Shown: positions 36,185-48,078 of the stretch, piece by piece
How positions within the stretch are numbered: position 1 is the first letter of the stretch
Layout of the letters: each line of letters starts with the position of its first letter
NCBI RefSeq assembly: GCF_963924675.1
Contig: NC_089234.1
Span: 59,686,909 to 59,750,908, forward strand
Source of the DNA: Phocoena phocoena
Taxonomy: Eukaryota > Chordata > Mammalia > Artiodactyla > Phocoenidae
Direction of reading: 5' to 3'
Length of the DNA stretch: 64,000 nucleotides
Made by a program: the position numbers and the translations under genes
Notes under the pieces: model-generated
Told to the model about the DNA's origin: nothing
The model's database searches: none
The model's input: the letters and a program-made list of their open reading frames with translations, nothing else

Positions 36185-36299
36185 AAGAGGGAAGAGATAT
36201 GGGAACATATGTATATGTATAACTGATTCACTTTGTTATGAAGCAGAAACTAACACACCACTGTAAAGCAATTATACCCCAATAAAGATGTTAAAAAAA
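36185..36299 (+). mobile_element. Very short 5'-truncated L1, sense, with 14-bp TSD
   Basis: About 115 bp of L1 3' end ('tgtataactgattcactttg', 'gcagaaactaacacaccact', 'ccccaataaagatgtt') plus an A-tail. It is bounded by a perfect 14-bp duplication AAATACTAGTTAGA at 36171-36184 and 36300-36313. It carries an AATAAA signal on the sense strand, 50-80 bp upstream of the terminal exon of P4HA1. Confidence 0.92.
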
Positions 36300-36349
36300 A
36301 AATACTAGTTAGATAGTGGGGGACATTAATATATTATTTTCTTTCACAG

Positions 36350-36420
36350 TATCCAATAAATGGCTCCATGAACGTGGACAGGAATTTCGAAGACCATGCA
36401 CCTTGTCGGAATTGGAATGA
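36350..36420 (+). CDS. P4HA1: P4HA1 terminal coding exon (residues 495-517, stop TGA)
   Basis: The coding part of the last exon after TTTCACAG. With the G carried over from the previous exon it reads VSNKWLHERGQEFRRPCTLS, ends ELE and stops at TGA 36418-36420. This gives a mature protein ending at residue 517, the known length. C511 is present and pairs with C486. The subunit has no ER retention signal of its own; the PDI beta subunit supplies it in the tetramer. Confidence 0.98.
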
Positions 36421-37985
36421 CAAACAGACTTCCCTTTCTCTCCTGTTGTACTCTAATGTGTCTGATACACACATTTCCCAGTCTTAACTTTGAAGAGTTT
36501 ACAGTTGACTAACACTCCATGATTGATTCAGTCATGAACCTCATCCTATGTTTCATCTGTGGACAATCGCTAACTTGGTGGGGGTTTTTTTTTCTTTTAA
36601 AAGTAACACTTAAAACACCACATTTTACATATGAAACCTTAAAGTTCAGTTGGTATCACAGAGGACAAAGCAAGGCAGGGTAAAAAATGAGGGATTTTTA
36701 CATTTATGGTATATTTTAAAGAACTTTTTTTGGTTGGATAAAAAATACAATTTAGGCATCTGATTATAGTATTTCAGTACATCTCAGTTGGTGGGTGGTA
36801 GGCTAGAATGGTCCGTGTGATTAAGGAACAGATGCCATATAGTATGGACCTAGGTATTATGTTTACCTAGTCTCAACAACTCCCTTCTGGATCTGCCTGA
36901 AGACTAGGAATAAATCAGCCCTGTAAAGTGGGTTCCATACAATGTTTGCCCCTCCATATGCTATTCTAATTTGATTTTTTTCTCCCAAGTCATTTTTAAA
37001 GTATGCTTTATTTTACCAATCCCCTTCTTTCATAGCTCCTCTGTGGTGAATTAAATCTGAGTTACAATACTTTGATTAAAAAAAAATGTTTAACACAAGG
37101 TCCTACAGTAAAAGATTGGGCCTTCTTAACTAAAATGATCATGACTTAGTCTGTTTCTTGTTTTTTCTTAAATGACTGATGATTTTGTCCAAAAAATTTT
37201 GCGGTTTTTCTTAGTGCTAATTCCTTGCCTCTTATTTCAGCTACCTACAGCAGGGGATGATGATGTTGGCATTCGGATTAAAAAAATATCGTGCCTTAGG
37301 AGACTGGAAATTTAAAAATGTACAAGTCCTTTCAATGATGAGGGAATTGATATAAAAGGAGTTTTTCCTAAAAAGCCAAAATGTTTGTTTTTTCAATTCT
37401 GAAATGTGTTGTGACAACAGTGACCTATTTATGATCTTAAATCTTTTTTAAATGTTTCCGTTTTCTGTGTGGTATTTTTCGTATATAAATGTGAATGTGT
37501 GCTATAGCAATAACAGGTTATTTCTTTAGAATTAGGACTTAGGTTTATCCTCCTGATTTTCATTCACTCTAAAGTCACATTGTTATGGTAGAAAATTAAG
37601 GCTCTTTGAACTTTCAGATATTCAATCAATCAAAATATATTACCTTCAAAGGGAGCTCTACAACTTTATTACTATGGTTATGGAGTTTTTACAGTAATGC
37701 TACTTAAGATTTTCTGTTGTTCAAATACATGGTATGGTAGTAGAAAGCTCTGAACCTATTGAAGTATGTTAATTGACCCTTTAACCTTTATATTTCTTAT
37801 GGTGAATCATAGTTTACATAAGGGCTCTTTATCCTTTATGCAGTATTTAAATAAGGAAGAATTTGGTTAATTCTCTGGGAAAGAGGGTATTACTTTACCA
37901 TTTTTTTTTTAAAGTGAACTGTGAACTTTATTTCTCTGAACTATCCTTTGTTCCACTACAAGTATTTTAGTAAGAAATATTGAGA

Positions 37986-37991
37986 ATTAAA
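37986..37991 (+). terminator. P4HA1: Candidate P4HA1 poly(A) signal ATTAAA
   Basis: ATTAAA, the common variant hexamer, followed after about 15-25 bases by 'ttttgtgaccaca', a plausible cleavage zone with a U/G-rich stretch downstream. A second hexamer (38071) is 85 bp on, so either may be used. Confidence 0.5.
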
Positions 37992-38070
37992 TTCATTAAT
38001 CAGATTTTGTGACCACAGATTTTTTAAAAATCTTTTTTAGATGGAAGCAATGTAAATTCAAAATTGAAGA

Positions 38071-38076
38071 AATAAA
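38071..38076 (+). terminator. P4HA1: Candidate P4HA1 poly(A) signal AATAAA
   Basis: A canonical AATAAA followed by 'atgggtgttcaaag', with a GU-rich element just after. It would give a 3' UTR of roughly 1.67 kb. Confidence 0.5.
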
Positions 38077-38090
38077 ATGGGTGTTCAAAG

Positions 38091-40769
38091 AAAGGATACT
38101 AATCCTTAATTGCCACGTGTTTTAGAAAGTAGAATAAAAAATATCTATTTCACAAGGAAACAACATATTCCATAATCTTACAAATTTCATTATATTCAAC
38201 CCCAAACCCCACACAGGGATTGGTAAACTCTTGTCAGTGTTAGGTCTTACAGAACCCTCCCAAGTTTCATAATTACCAACTATTTTTCTTTCCAAATGAA
38301 AAGGAGAAAAAGAATTCCAGTATAAAACTTTGCAATCCTTTTTTTTAATGCTGAACTTTAAAATAAATGAGGGCTAGAGCTATCATGGAAAATGTGGAAA
38401 TGGTGGTTTCCTCACCAACCCTAAGTGTCCATCCTTTAAGATTGGAAGTTTCAAAAAAAAAAAAAGATTGGAAGTTTCATCATTCATTAACTTTAACCAT
38501 GTGTTATCACCAATATCACCAAGTTAACTGAAGTATCCACCAGAACACTCAATCAGCAGGGTAAGTAAATGTCATAACTATGTAATAACCTAGTAGGATT
38601 ATTTAAAAAAATAATGAAGTGACTTTAAGATTCTTCAGAAAGCTAGATGGTAAATGCAGTAATGAAAGACACAACCAACCATGAACTTTGGTGAATTTAT
38701 AATAAAATGGTTACTACAGTATAAAAGGATTGAGAAGAGTTGTTGTAAGCAGTAAACACACACACATATAATACCTTATGTATGTGTGATATAAAAATAT
38801 AATACCTTATATGTGTGTGTGTATATAAGATACATATTATTGCTGCTGAGAAGAATCTAAATATCCTTACAGACTCATGTGTTGCTGGTTATATGTAAAT
38901 TCCATGCCAGGTTTCCACTTAAGTCCATATAGCTGAAAAATGAACAACCCATGTGTAGGGCCTAATGAGCTAAACAATTGAATGACTAGATGGCTGCCAT
39001 TAAGAAACTTACCGTGTAATACCAAAATAACAACAACAACAAATACCCAATCATGACTAAATAACTAAATCACTTGAGAAGGAATAAACAGAATTATGAA
39101 ATGGAGATTGCTAGGAGAAAGCAGAAAGAAAAATAACATCTTAGTCTGGATGCCCAGCAGCACAAGAACCAATCCCTTCTCTTGGCAGCACTTACTTCAC
39201 TGGAGTAAAAGTTTGTTATTTAGCAGGAGCAGTATTGGGTAACTTAGAGAAATAAGAATGAATTGTCAGCACTAGAGAGTACTGTTTATTAAATTATTAG
39301 ATTTATCAGAATGAAATAGATTTCATATTCCAATTTCCTAATGTCCTTGGATATTATTCTACCACACTAATGAGTTTTGCAAAAGTAACTGTAGTAGAAC
39401 AGTAAATTTCTTGGCTGCCTGCTTTATTGACTTTTATTTGAGGACTTTGAAGTTTACTTTCTGTGTGAATGTAGCCTTCAATTAAATATACGTTTTGATG
39501 CAGGAAGACTAATTTGTAAAAAAAATTAATAGGCAGTCTTATCAAATGTAAAAGTTTAAATAAAAGGAACCACTGAAAAGGAGTGCTAGTCTCTATATTC
39601 TGCTTTTTGAGGCCTTGTTGAATTCCCATTGCAGCACTGTTGTATTGAAGTCAGTTGTACAAAACAAGATAATCACAGATAAAATGAGCTCTAAAATCTG
39701 AAAAAAGAAAATCCTTAAATTTTGTCATTTGGTTGTTCCAATTCCTAACAGCCTGGTTTATAATACAAATCTGTTTTAGGCTAAACACTTTAAAAGATTC
39801 AGCATAGAACATTTTAAAGAGAATATGTAGAGTGATGTACACTTTGACGTTTCATGGCTTTTTAGGGAGATGAATTTTAGCTTTAGTCAATTTCTTCTAG
39901 AAAAGGCATTCACTTATTTAAGTCTACAAAGAGCAAAAATTATTATTTTAATATCTACCTTAAAGTCATAAATGTAATTAAGCTCCATTGCAATGTAGGT
40001 TTTACATGGGTTTGGAAATATCATGGGTTAAATCATATTATGTAAATAACCTTACAGTTGTTAACTCTTAGAAGATGAAATAATTAAATTCACCTATAAA
40101 GTAAGTTATGTTCTATTTTTACTTTACATTTAAAAGTTAAGGCTCTGTAACATGAAACACCTTTCAGATTTTTATCTATTTTACTTCTGCAACTATAGGA
40201 AAATAGTCTATGGAAAAGTTGAAGTAAGGCAATAATTAAAAGTGCTCTGAAACAGTCCTACTTAGAGTGTGGCTTGCAAAAGAGTTGCCATGGGGTTTGT
40301 TACTGTTCCACGATGAGATAAGGAGATTACATCAAAATGTAAATACAGTACATCAATAACTACATGGTTTTGTTCAGTTGACTTTTTTCATAGCAAGATT
40401 TTCAAGATGAAGAAAGCTATGTGTTATTTACATTGTGGTACAAGGTCCTTATATCTCAGTGAGAACCAGCTTTAAATAGCATTGCTCTAGAACAGTACAA
40501 ATTTTGTTTGATTCTACATTTTTAACAGCACTAAAGAGTTTCATATCTGTGGTTTGGATCTTGGTGGGGTAGTGGGAGCAGACTTTTTATGTCATGGCAT
40601 AATGGGAAAAACAGTTCAGAATAATTAATTAGCTTAGCGTATAATGTATCAAGGAATCAACATACTATCCTTACGGTGATAGATTTGGATCAACATTTCC
40701 TCTAGTTCTAAGACCACTTAAACTTAATGTGACTTATTCTTGTTGGTATAAGACATATTTAAGAACATT
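38091..40769. other. Intergenic sequence downstream of P4HA1, no gene seen
   Basis: AT-rich sequence. It contains a poly(A)-only insertion (38438-38479), an imperfect CA/TA-rich microsatellite at about 38755-38835 and no recognised interspersed repeat or gene. The short open frames here have no recognisable domains. Confidence 0.7.
38438..38479 (+). mobile_element. Poly(A)-only retroinsertion between 16-bp duplications
   Basis: The perfect direct repeat AAGATTGGAAGTTTCA at 38438-38453 and 38464-38479 is separated only by a run of A (38454-38463, 12 A including the start of the second copy). The first copy follows CCTTT, giving a TTT/AAGA site of the kind cut by the L1 endonuclease. This is what an L1-driven insertion looks like when only the tail was copied. 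Confidence 0.7.
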
Positions 40770-42900
40770 GGTTCTAGAGGAAGTTAGTGGACTAGGAAGC
40801 TCCAGACCTTTGTTCCCCCATGGAAACATGAAACCAGCAACTAGAGCCTGGATGAAATAACTTTATAGAGGTCTGGAAAACAGCCAAAGGTTTAAATTAA
40901 CCAAGTGAAAGCCAAGTTAAGAAAAAGCCATGTTCAAAGTGGTAGGAAATTTCACAGTGTTTTTACTTAACCTTGCCTCACCCCAAACCTGGTACAGCAC
41001 AGGTGGGAGGAAGTAGCTGCCCCATTCCCAGTTCTTATCTTTAACCAGAAGGAGCAGAGCAGATCTTGTTTGTAACCTTTTAATCTGTTTGGAAGCTGTG
41101 TGAAGGACTGGTCTTTTTCACTTAATTCAGAGCTCAGAAGGAAAAGGGTATAGCTGGGGAAAGCCCTGGGAAGCATCAGACACTGCTTGTTAAAGCTGCA
41201 GAGGAACTACAGACCTGGAGTAGCTGGATGCAAGAGATTACAGGTAGTGGAATACAATAGAAGGCCCTGAAAAGTGGCTGAGATGAGACTTCTAGGGAAA
41301 ACAAGACTTTAAAAAGCAGGAATGTATATGGGGAGATGGAGAAAAGCATCAACAAGGGTCCAGGCAAGATGCATGCCAAAGAAAGACCTTGAACCCCATG
41401 CTGATCCCAAGGATTAAAATATGCTCTTCTGCAAAGACTGGGAGAGGCTACTCTTTAAAGTACCTAATTTTCAGCACCCCGCCACACACACACAAATCAC
41501 AAAGCATACATAGAAACAGGAAAATATTTCTCATTTTTCCCATTCAGAAGGAGAAAATTAATTGGAAGAAACCATCCCTGAAGAAACACAGACACTGGAT
41601 GTACTAAACTCAGAGTTTAAAACACCTGTTTTAAATATGCTCAAAGAGCTGAAGGAGAACATAGACAAAGAGCTAAAAGAAGCCAGAAAATGATATATGG
41701 ACAAAATAAGAGTATCAACAAAAGGATAAAAAATTAGTTTAAAAGAACCAACAATAATTCTAGAGCTGAAAAATAAGTGAATCAAAAAATTCACTAGAGG
41801 GGTTCAACAGCAGGTTCAAATAGGCAGAGGAATAAATCAGCAAACTTGGGGACAGGTCATTTGAAATTATCAAGTCAAGTCCAAGGAGCAGAAAGAATGA
41901 AGAAAAGTGAACAGAGCCAAAGGGACTTACATGACACCATCAAACAGCCCAGTATATACATTATGTGAATCCCTGAAGAAGAAAGAAAATTTCTGAGAGA
42001 TCATTTGAAAAAATAATGGTCAGTTATTTCCCAAATTTGTAGTCATGGATTGACAAATTCCAGAAGCTTAAAGAATTCTAGGTAGGATAAACTCAGAGAA
42101 AACACTGAGACATATTATAATCACAGTACATAGTAAATCTATTCTACAAAAATGAGGGAGAAATTAAGACGTTTCCAGATAAATAAAAGCTGAGGGAGTT
42201 CATTACCACTTGACCTGCCCTGCAAGAAATGCTTCAAGTTAAAAGGACTCTGGACATTGAATGGAAATCATATGAAAATATAAATATAATAAAGGTAAAT
42301 ATATGGAACAAAAGAAAAATCAACATTGTGATTTTGGGTTACAACTCCACTCTTTTCCTAGAGGATTTAGAAGACAAATGCATAAAAAATTTTATGTTAA
42401 TGAGTACAATATATAAAGCTGAATTTGTGACTTCATTAACATAAAGGGGAGTGGATCTGTAAAGGGGTAGAGTTTTGGTATGGGGTTGCAGAAACTGGTA
42501 TTAATTCAGATTAGATTGTTATAACTTTAGGATGTTATGTGGAGTCCACATGCTAACCACAAAGAAAGTATCTATAGAATATGCACAAAAGGAAATGAAA
42601 AATAATCAAAACGTGTCATTACAAAGAAAGTAAACAGAAAAGAAGGCAGTAATAGAGGAAATGAGGGACAAAAAAAAAATGCTGTACGATATAAAGAAAA
42701 AATGGCAAAAGTAATTTTGCCATCCCTAGCAGTAATTACTTTAAATGTAAATGGATTAAACTCCCCGGTCAAAAGACGTAAATTGACATAATGGATAAAA
42801 AACATGACCCAAGTATACGCTGTCTTAAAGAGACTCACTTTATCTAAAGACATGCATAAGTTGGAAGCAAAAGGATGGGAAAATATATTCCCTATCAAAA
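40770..42900 (+). mobile_element. Old L1: 5' UTR, ORF1 remains and start of ORF2, sense
   Basis: It begins like an L1M 5' UTR ('gtggactaggaagctccaga', 'tggaaacatgaaaccagcaa') and passes into ORF1-like sequence (about 41540-42240, 'ctgaaggagaacatagacaa', 'catcaaacagcccagtatat', 'ctgccctgcaagaaatgctt'). It then enters the ORF2 endonuclease region ('taattactttaaatgtaaat', 'aaagagactcactttatcta') and breaks off at about 42900. All frames are broken. Confidence 0.8.
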
Positions 42901-42937
42901 TCCCAATGACTTTTTTTACCCATCATAAAATTAATAT

Positions 42938-45435
42938 GTGGGTATAGAGGGAACAGATTTCAAGACAATAAAAGCTATTTATGACAAATCCACATCCAAT
43001 ATAATACTCACTGGTGAAAAGCTGAAATCCTTCCTGATAAAACCTGGAACAAGACAAGGATCCCCACTCTCACCTCTTCTATTCAACATAGTATTGGAAG
43101 TCCTAGCCACAGCAGTCAGACAAGAAAAAGAAATAAAAGATATCCAAATTGGAAGGGAAGAGGTAAAATCATTATATGCAGCTGGTATGATATTATATGT
43201 AGAAAACCCTAAAGACTCCACAGAAAAATTACTAGAACTGATAAACGAATTCAGCAAGGTAGCAGGATACAAGATTAACGTACAGAAATTGGCTGCATTT
43301 CTTTATGCCAACAATGAAATATCAGAAAGGGAATGTAAAAAAACAATATCTTTTAAAATCACACCCCCAAAAATAAAATACTTAGGAATAATGCTGACCA
43401 AGGAGGTGAAAGACTTATATGCTGAGAATTATAAAACATTAATAGAAGAATTTGAATATGATTCAAGGAAATGGAAAGATATCTCATGCTTTTGAATTGG
43501 AAGAATATTGTTAAAATGGCCATACTACCCAAAGCAGTCTACAGATTTAACGCAATCCCTATCAAATTACGCATGACCTTTTTCATGCAACTAGAAAAAA
43601 TAATCCTAAAATTCATATAAACCAAAAAGACACAGAATCACCAAAGCAATCCTGAAGAAAAAGAACAAAGCCAGAGGCATAACCCTCCCAGACTTCAGAA
43701 GATACTACAAATCTACAGTAATCCAAACAGTGTGGTACTGGCACAAAAACAGACATACAGATCAATGGAACAGAATAGAGAGAGGGCCCTGAAATAAACC
43801 CACACACCTACAGTCAATTAATCTTTGACAAAGGAGGCAAGAATATACAATGGGAAAAAGTCTTTTCAGCAAGTGGTGCTGGGAAAGTTGGACAGCCACA
43901 TGTAAATCAATGAAGTTAGAATACACCCTTTCACCATGCACAAAAATAAGCCCAAAATGGCTTAAAGACTTAAACATAAGGCACACCACCATAAAACTCC
44001 TAGAAGAGAACACAGGCAAAACATTCTGACGTAAATCATACCAATGTCTTCTTAGGTCAGTCTCCCAAGGCACTAGAAATAAAAATGAAAATAAACAAAT
44101 GGGACTTAAAAGCTTTTGCACAGCAAAGGAAACCATAAGGAAAATGAAAAGACAACTCACAGAATGGGAGAAAATAATTCGCAGATGATGCAATCGACAA
44201 GGGCTTAATTTCCAAAATACACAAACAGCTCATACAACTCAGTAACAAAAAAAAAACCAAATAACCCTATCCAAAAATGGGCAGAAGATTTAAATAGACA
44301 TTTCTCTAAAGAAATGCCAATTTCTCTAAAGATGCCAATAGGCACATGAAAAGATGCTTAACATTGCTAATTATTAGAAAAATACAAGTCAAAACTACAG
44401 TGAGAAGAAGGGCCCCCCTTGTGCACACCACCTCCACAGACAACTGTTGCCACATGGTGGCCCAATTACAGCAGCACCGGCCACTGCTCTCTACCCCATT
44501 TTACCTCTCCTCGACCCAACCCAGAGGAGTCAGAAACTGCTGCCAGTTTTCCAGCCTGAAGTAGGCCCAAGCTCAGAAAGGGGGGGAAATTTAGAATTTA
44601 AATTAATTTGGAGTTCCAAAAAAAAAAAGCTACAATGAGGTACCACCTCACACCAGTCAGAATGTCCATCATTAAAGAGTCTACAAATAACAAATGCTGA
44701 AGAGGATGAGGAAAAAAAGGAACCCTCCTACACTGCTGGTGGGAATGTAAGTTGGTGCAGCCACTGTGGAACAGTATGGAGGTTCCTCAGAAAACTAAAA
44801 ATAGAATTACCATATATCCAGCAATCCCACTCCTGGGCATATATCTGGACAAAACTATAATTCAAAAAGATACTTGCACCCCTATGTTCATAGCAGCACT
44901 ATTCACAATAGCCAAGACATGGAAACAAGCCAAATGTCCACGAACAGATGAATGGATCACGAAGATGTGGTACATATATACAGTGGAATACTACTCAGCC
45001 ATAAAAAAGAACAAAGTAATACCACTTGCAGCAACATGGATACAACTAGAGATTATCACACTAAGTGAAGTAAGTCAGACAGAGAAAAATACCATATGAT
45101 ATCACTTATATGTGGAATCTAAAATATGGCAGAAATGAACCTATGTATGAAACAGAATCATGGACATTGAGAACAGACTGGTGGTTGTCAAGGGGGAGAG
45201 GGTTGTGGGAGGGATGGATTGGAACATTGGGGTTAGCACATGTAGGCTTTTTATATGGAAGAGATAAGCAGCAAGGTCCTACTACTGTATGGCACAGAGA
45301 ACTATGTACAAAATCCTATGATAAACCATAATGGAAAACAATATGAAAAAAAGAATGTATATATTGTATAACTGATTCACTTTGCTGTACAGCAGTAATT
45401 AACACAACATTGTAAATCAACTATACTTCAAATAA
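42938..45435 (+). mobile_element. L1 3' half: reverse transcriptase to poly(A), sense
   Basis: It starts inside the ORF2 reverse transcriptase region. A frame of 185 codons (42938-43495) reads [20 protein letters not shown], then [20 protein letters not shown] and [17 protein letters not shown]. The catalytic FADD is changed to YAAG (43175-43186), so the enzyme is dead. The sequence then continues through the ORF2 C-terminus and 3' UTR ('ctgattcactttgctgtaca') to 'aaataaataaaaa'. A foreign poly(A)-tailed segment interrupts it at 44400-44634. Confidence 0.88.
44400..44634 (+). mobile_element. Unidentified poly(A)-tailed insert within L1
   Basis: L1 sequence is continuous up to 44399 ('gtcaaaactaca') and resumes at 'ctacaatgaggtaccacctc' (44630). 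Between them is about 217 bp of GC-rich, non-L1, non-SINE sequence followed by 11 A (44618-44628). The flanks AAAACTACA and AAAGCTACA (8 of 9) look like a target duplication, so it was retroposed. I recognise neither a repeat family nor a protein in any frame. No AATAAA precedes the tail. Confidence 0.7.
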
Positions 45436-46050
45436 ATAAAAATATGGAATCAAAAGGGACCCTAAATAGCCAAAATAATCTTGAAAAAGAGTAACAGAAG
45501 TCTCACACTTCCTGATTTCAAAACTTACTATAAAGCTACAGTAATCAAAATAGTGTGATGCTGGCATAAAGACATAGACAATTAGTATAGAATAGAGAGC
45601 CTAGAAATAAATCTGCATAACTCAACAAAATATAACCCAAATTTTAAAAAAAAGATCAAGGACTTGAATAGACATTTCTCCAAAGAAGAAATACAAATGT
45701 CTAATCAACACATGAAAAGATGTTCAACATCACTAATGACTAGGGAAATGCAACTCAAAACCACAATGAGATAAACTCTCACACTCTTTAAGATGACTAT
45801 TATCATAAAAAAATAAAAAATAACAAGTGTTGGTGAGGCTGTGGAGAAATTGGAATCTTCACACATCGTTGGTAGGAATGTAAAATAGTTTAGCCACTAT
45901 ATATTCCTCTTCTGGGTATATATCCTAAAGTAATGAAAGCAGAGACTCAGAGATATTTAATTGTATACTCACTTTAATAGCAGCAGTATTTACGAGAGCC
46001 AAAAGGTGGAAGCAGCCCAAGTGTCCATCAACAGATAAATGGATAAATAA
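45436..46050 (+). mobile_element. Older L1 ORF2 3' part, sense
   Basis: 'gggaccctaaatagccaaaa', 'cacatgaaaagatgttcaac' and 'cttctgggtatatatcctaa' mark the C-terminal part of ORF2 of an older L1, more diverged than the element just upstream. It could be the continuation of the L1 at 40770, with a part lost at the younger insertion. Confidence 0.75.
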
Positions 46051-46222
46051 AACATAAAAAGGAGGACAGTTTTTAAAATAAAAAAGAAATTAATAAAACA
46101 ATCCAAAAGAAAATGAAACTGAAAATAAGCAAAGAAGATCTAACAGAGATAATGGGAATCCCTAAATAAACAACAAAACCAAGTAAAGAGAATCATGCTT
46201 AAAAGTTGCATTTCAAGAAAAC

Positions 46223-46719
46223 TGTCTGTAGTATGCCTGACATTAAGCTTTTGAGTGCTGAGACATCCATTTCAAAGGCATCCATCTTGAATAACCATAT
46301 TGCCAGCTATATGACACAGCTACAAGCAAAACAACTAGATAAGGAATCAGCCTGCCCCACACATGAAGTTTTGCTTTTAGAAAGCCCTGTGTCCTAGATA
46401 AATGACCACCTGAGCATACCTGCTTTTCACTTCCCATGCCCTATTCCCACTCTTATACTTGAAGCTTGCCAATAAAGAGTGAACCCACAAAATCTCAGGC
46501 ATACCACCCTCGGAACTTAATAAAGGCGGACCACCAGGTTTGTGCTCCCTCCCTCCCACTCTACCCGTGACCTACTGTGTGGCCCTTGGTAGGTGCTGTG
46601 TACCCTCTAGGATATTTGAGTAATCTTGTTCTTCAAAGTTCCCTGATGGTTTTTGCTGAGGTGCTCAATCATAGTAAGAACCACAGGGCTGGTCCAGCCA
46701 CAACATTGGCTCCAGTCCA
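46223..46719 (+). mobile_element. Probable solo LTR of an endogenous retrovirus
   Basis: About 497 bp beginning TG and ending CA, flanked by the 6-bp repeat GAAAAC at 46217-46222 and 46720-46725. Inside is an AATAAA signal (46471-46476) with C/T-rich R/U5-like sequence after it ('gtgctccctccctcccactc'). No retroviral coding region is attached. The sequence to about 46840 is also unlike the L1 flanks, so the right boundary may be further on and the 6-bp repeat could be chance. Family not determined. Confidence 0.5.
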
Positions 46720-46844
46720 GAAAACGTCTGCGGGGACTCCCACAAATAATAGGGACCCAGGCAAGTGTCTCAGGCATTCCTACCCAATAGCATCACTATC
46801 AGTAGGCTGGGACGGACACAATACTTTCTTAAAATAAAAACGTT

Positions 46845-48030
46845 TAAAACTATATATTGAAAGAGCACATTGTGCACCAGAGAATAACAACTCAGAATGA
46901 CCAACATCAATACATACTCATAAAATGACCAGATTTTAAAGAGAAAAAAAATTTCCTTTGAGCATTTTGGCAAAAAGACCACATTACTTATAAGGGAGAG
47001 AGAATTAGATCATTAGTAGATGTCAACAGCAACACTTTATCGCAGAAGAAAATGGATATAAAATATATTTAAGGTAGTCAAGGAAAGAAAATGTGAATGA
47101 AAGGTTTTATATCCAGCAAAACTACCCTTTAAGTATAAAGGGCACAGACAAATCTATCAATATGCAAGAACTCAGAAAATACTGTTCCTGTGACACTTTC
47201 CCAAGAAATCTAGAGAATGAACATCTGACACCAGAATGGAAATTAGTTAGATATGAAAGATGATGAAAATACTAATTATCAAACCCATAGGATATAACAG
47301 TAACTACAGAAAAATATTTAACTTTTAACATTTACAGTATAAAACCAAAAAAAAATTTTTTTAATTAGTGTATTTATGGTGCAGCTACTATGGAAAACAG
47401 TATGGAGGTTCTTCAAAATATTAAAAATAGAACTACCATATGATCCAGCAATTCCACTTCTGGCTGTTTATCTGCAGGAAATGAAAGCACTAACTTGAAA
47501 AGATATAGGCACCCTCATGTTCTTTGCAGCACTGAACATGAAAGCAACCTAAGTGTCCATCAGTGGATGAATGGACAAAGAAAATGTGATATATATACAC
47601 ACAATAGAATATTAATCAACCATAAAAAAGTAAATTTTGCCATTTGTGACACCAGAGATGGATTTCAGGATGTTATGTCAAGTGAAATAAGTGAGAGAAA
47701 GATAACTACTATATGATCTTACTTACTTACATGTGGAATCTAGAAAGATAAAACAACAACAAAATACCTAAACTCATAGATACAGAGGACAGAGTTAGTG
47801 GTTTCCAAAGGTGAGGGATGGGGGCGGGGTCAAAATAGGTGAAGGAGGTCAGGAAGTACAAACTTCCAGTTGTAAGACAAAGAAGTCACACGGAAAAAGT
47901 GTAACTCTGTGTGGTGATGGATGTTAATGATTTACTGTGGTAATCATCTTGCAATATATATAAGTATTGAATGATTACATTGTACACCTGAAACTAATAT
48001 AATGTTATGTGAGTTACATCTCAAAAAAAA
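46845..48030 (+). mobile_element. Old L1 pieces (ORF1-like part and 3' end), sense
   Basis: 46850-47370 resembles the ORF1 region of L1M or HAL1 ('ggttttatatccagcaaaac', 'caatatgcaagaactcagaa'). 47371-48030 is an L1M ORF2 end and 3' UTR ('gatccagcaattccacttct', 'gtgtccatcagtggatgaat', 'attgtacacctgaaactaat') ending in an A-run. Diverged, no frame. Confidence 0.75.
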
Positions 48031-48046
48031 ATTATTAGTCCCAAGT

Positions 48047-48075
48047 GTCAGTAGTGCTAAGGTTGAGAAACCCTG
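48047..48075 (+). mobile_element. MER20 terminal fragment
   Basis: 'gtcagtagtgctaaggttga' followed by 'gaaaccctg' is one end of a MER20 element, matching the complement of the start of the copy at 6230. It directly abuts the palindrome at 48079. Confidence 0.6.
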
Positions 48076-48078
48076 ATC

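Larger units (their letters stand above)
34763..36349 (+). other. P4HA1: Last P4HA1 intron (1.6 kb)
   Basis: The donor is GTAAAT and the acceptor is TTTCACAG. It contains MER5A/MER3-like fragments (35150-35491), an old repeat (35494-35720) and a very short L1 (36185-36299) close to the acceptor. Only about 36 bp of older intron sequence separate the L1 duplication from the exon. TTAAT near 36326-36330 is a possible branch site. Confidence 0.8.
36421..38090 (+). other. P4HA1: P4HA1 3' untranslated region
   Basis: Unique AT-rich sequence following the stop codon without any interspersed repeat, in contrast to everything around it, as expected for a 3' UTR. Candidate poly(A) signals are at 37986 and 38071. 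An earlier AATAAA at 36909-36914 could serve a short form. The exact cleavage site cannot be fixed by eye. Confidence 0.75.
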
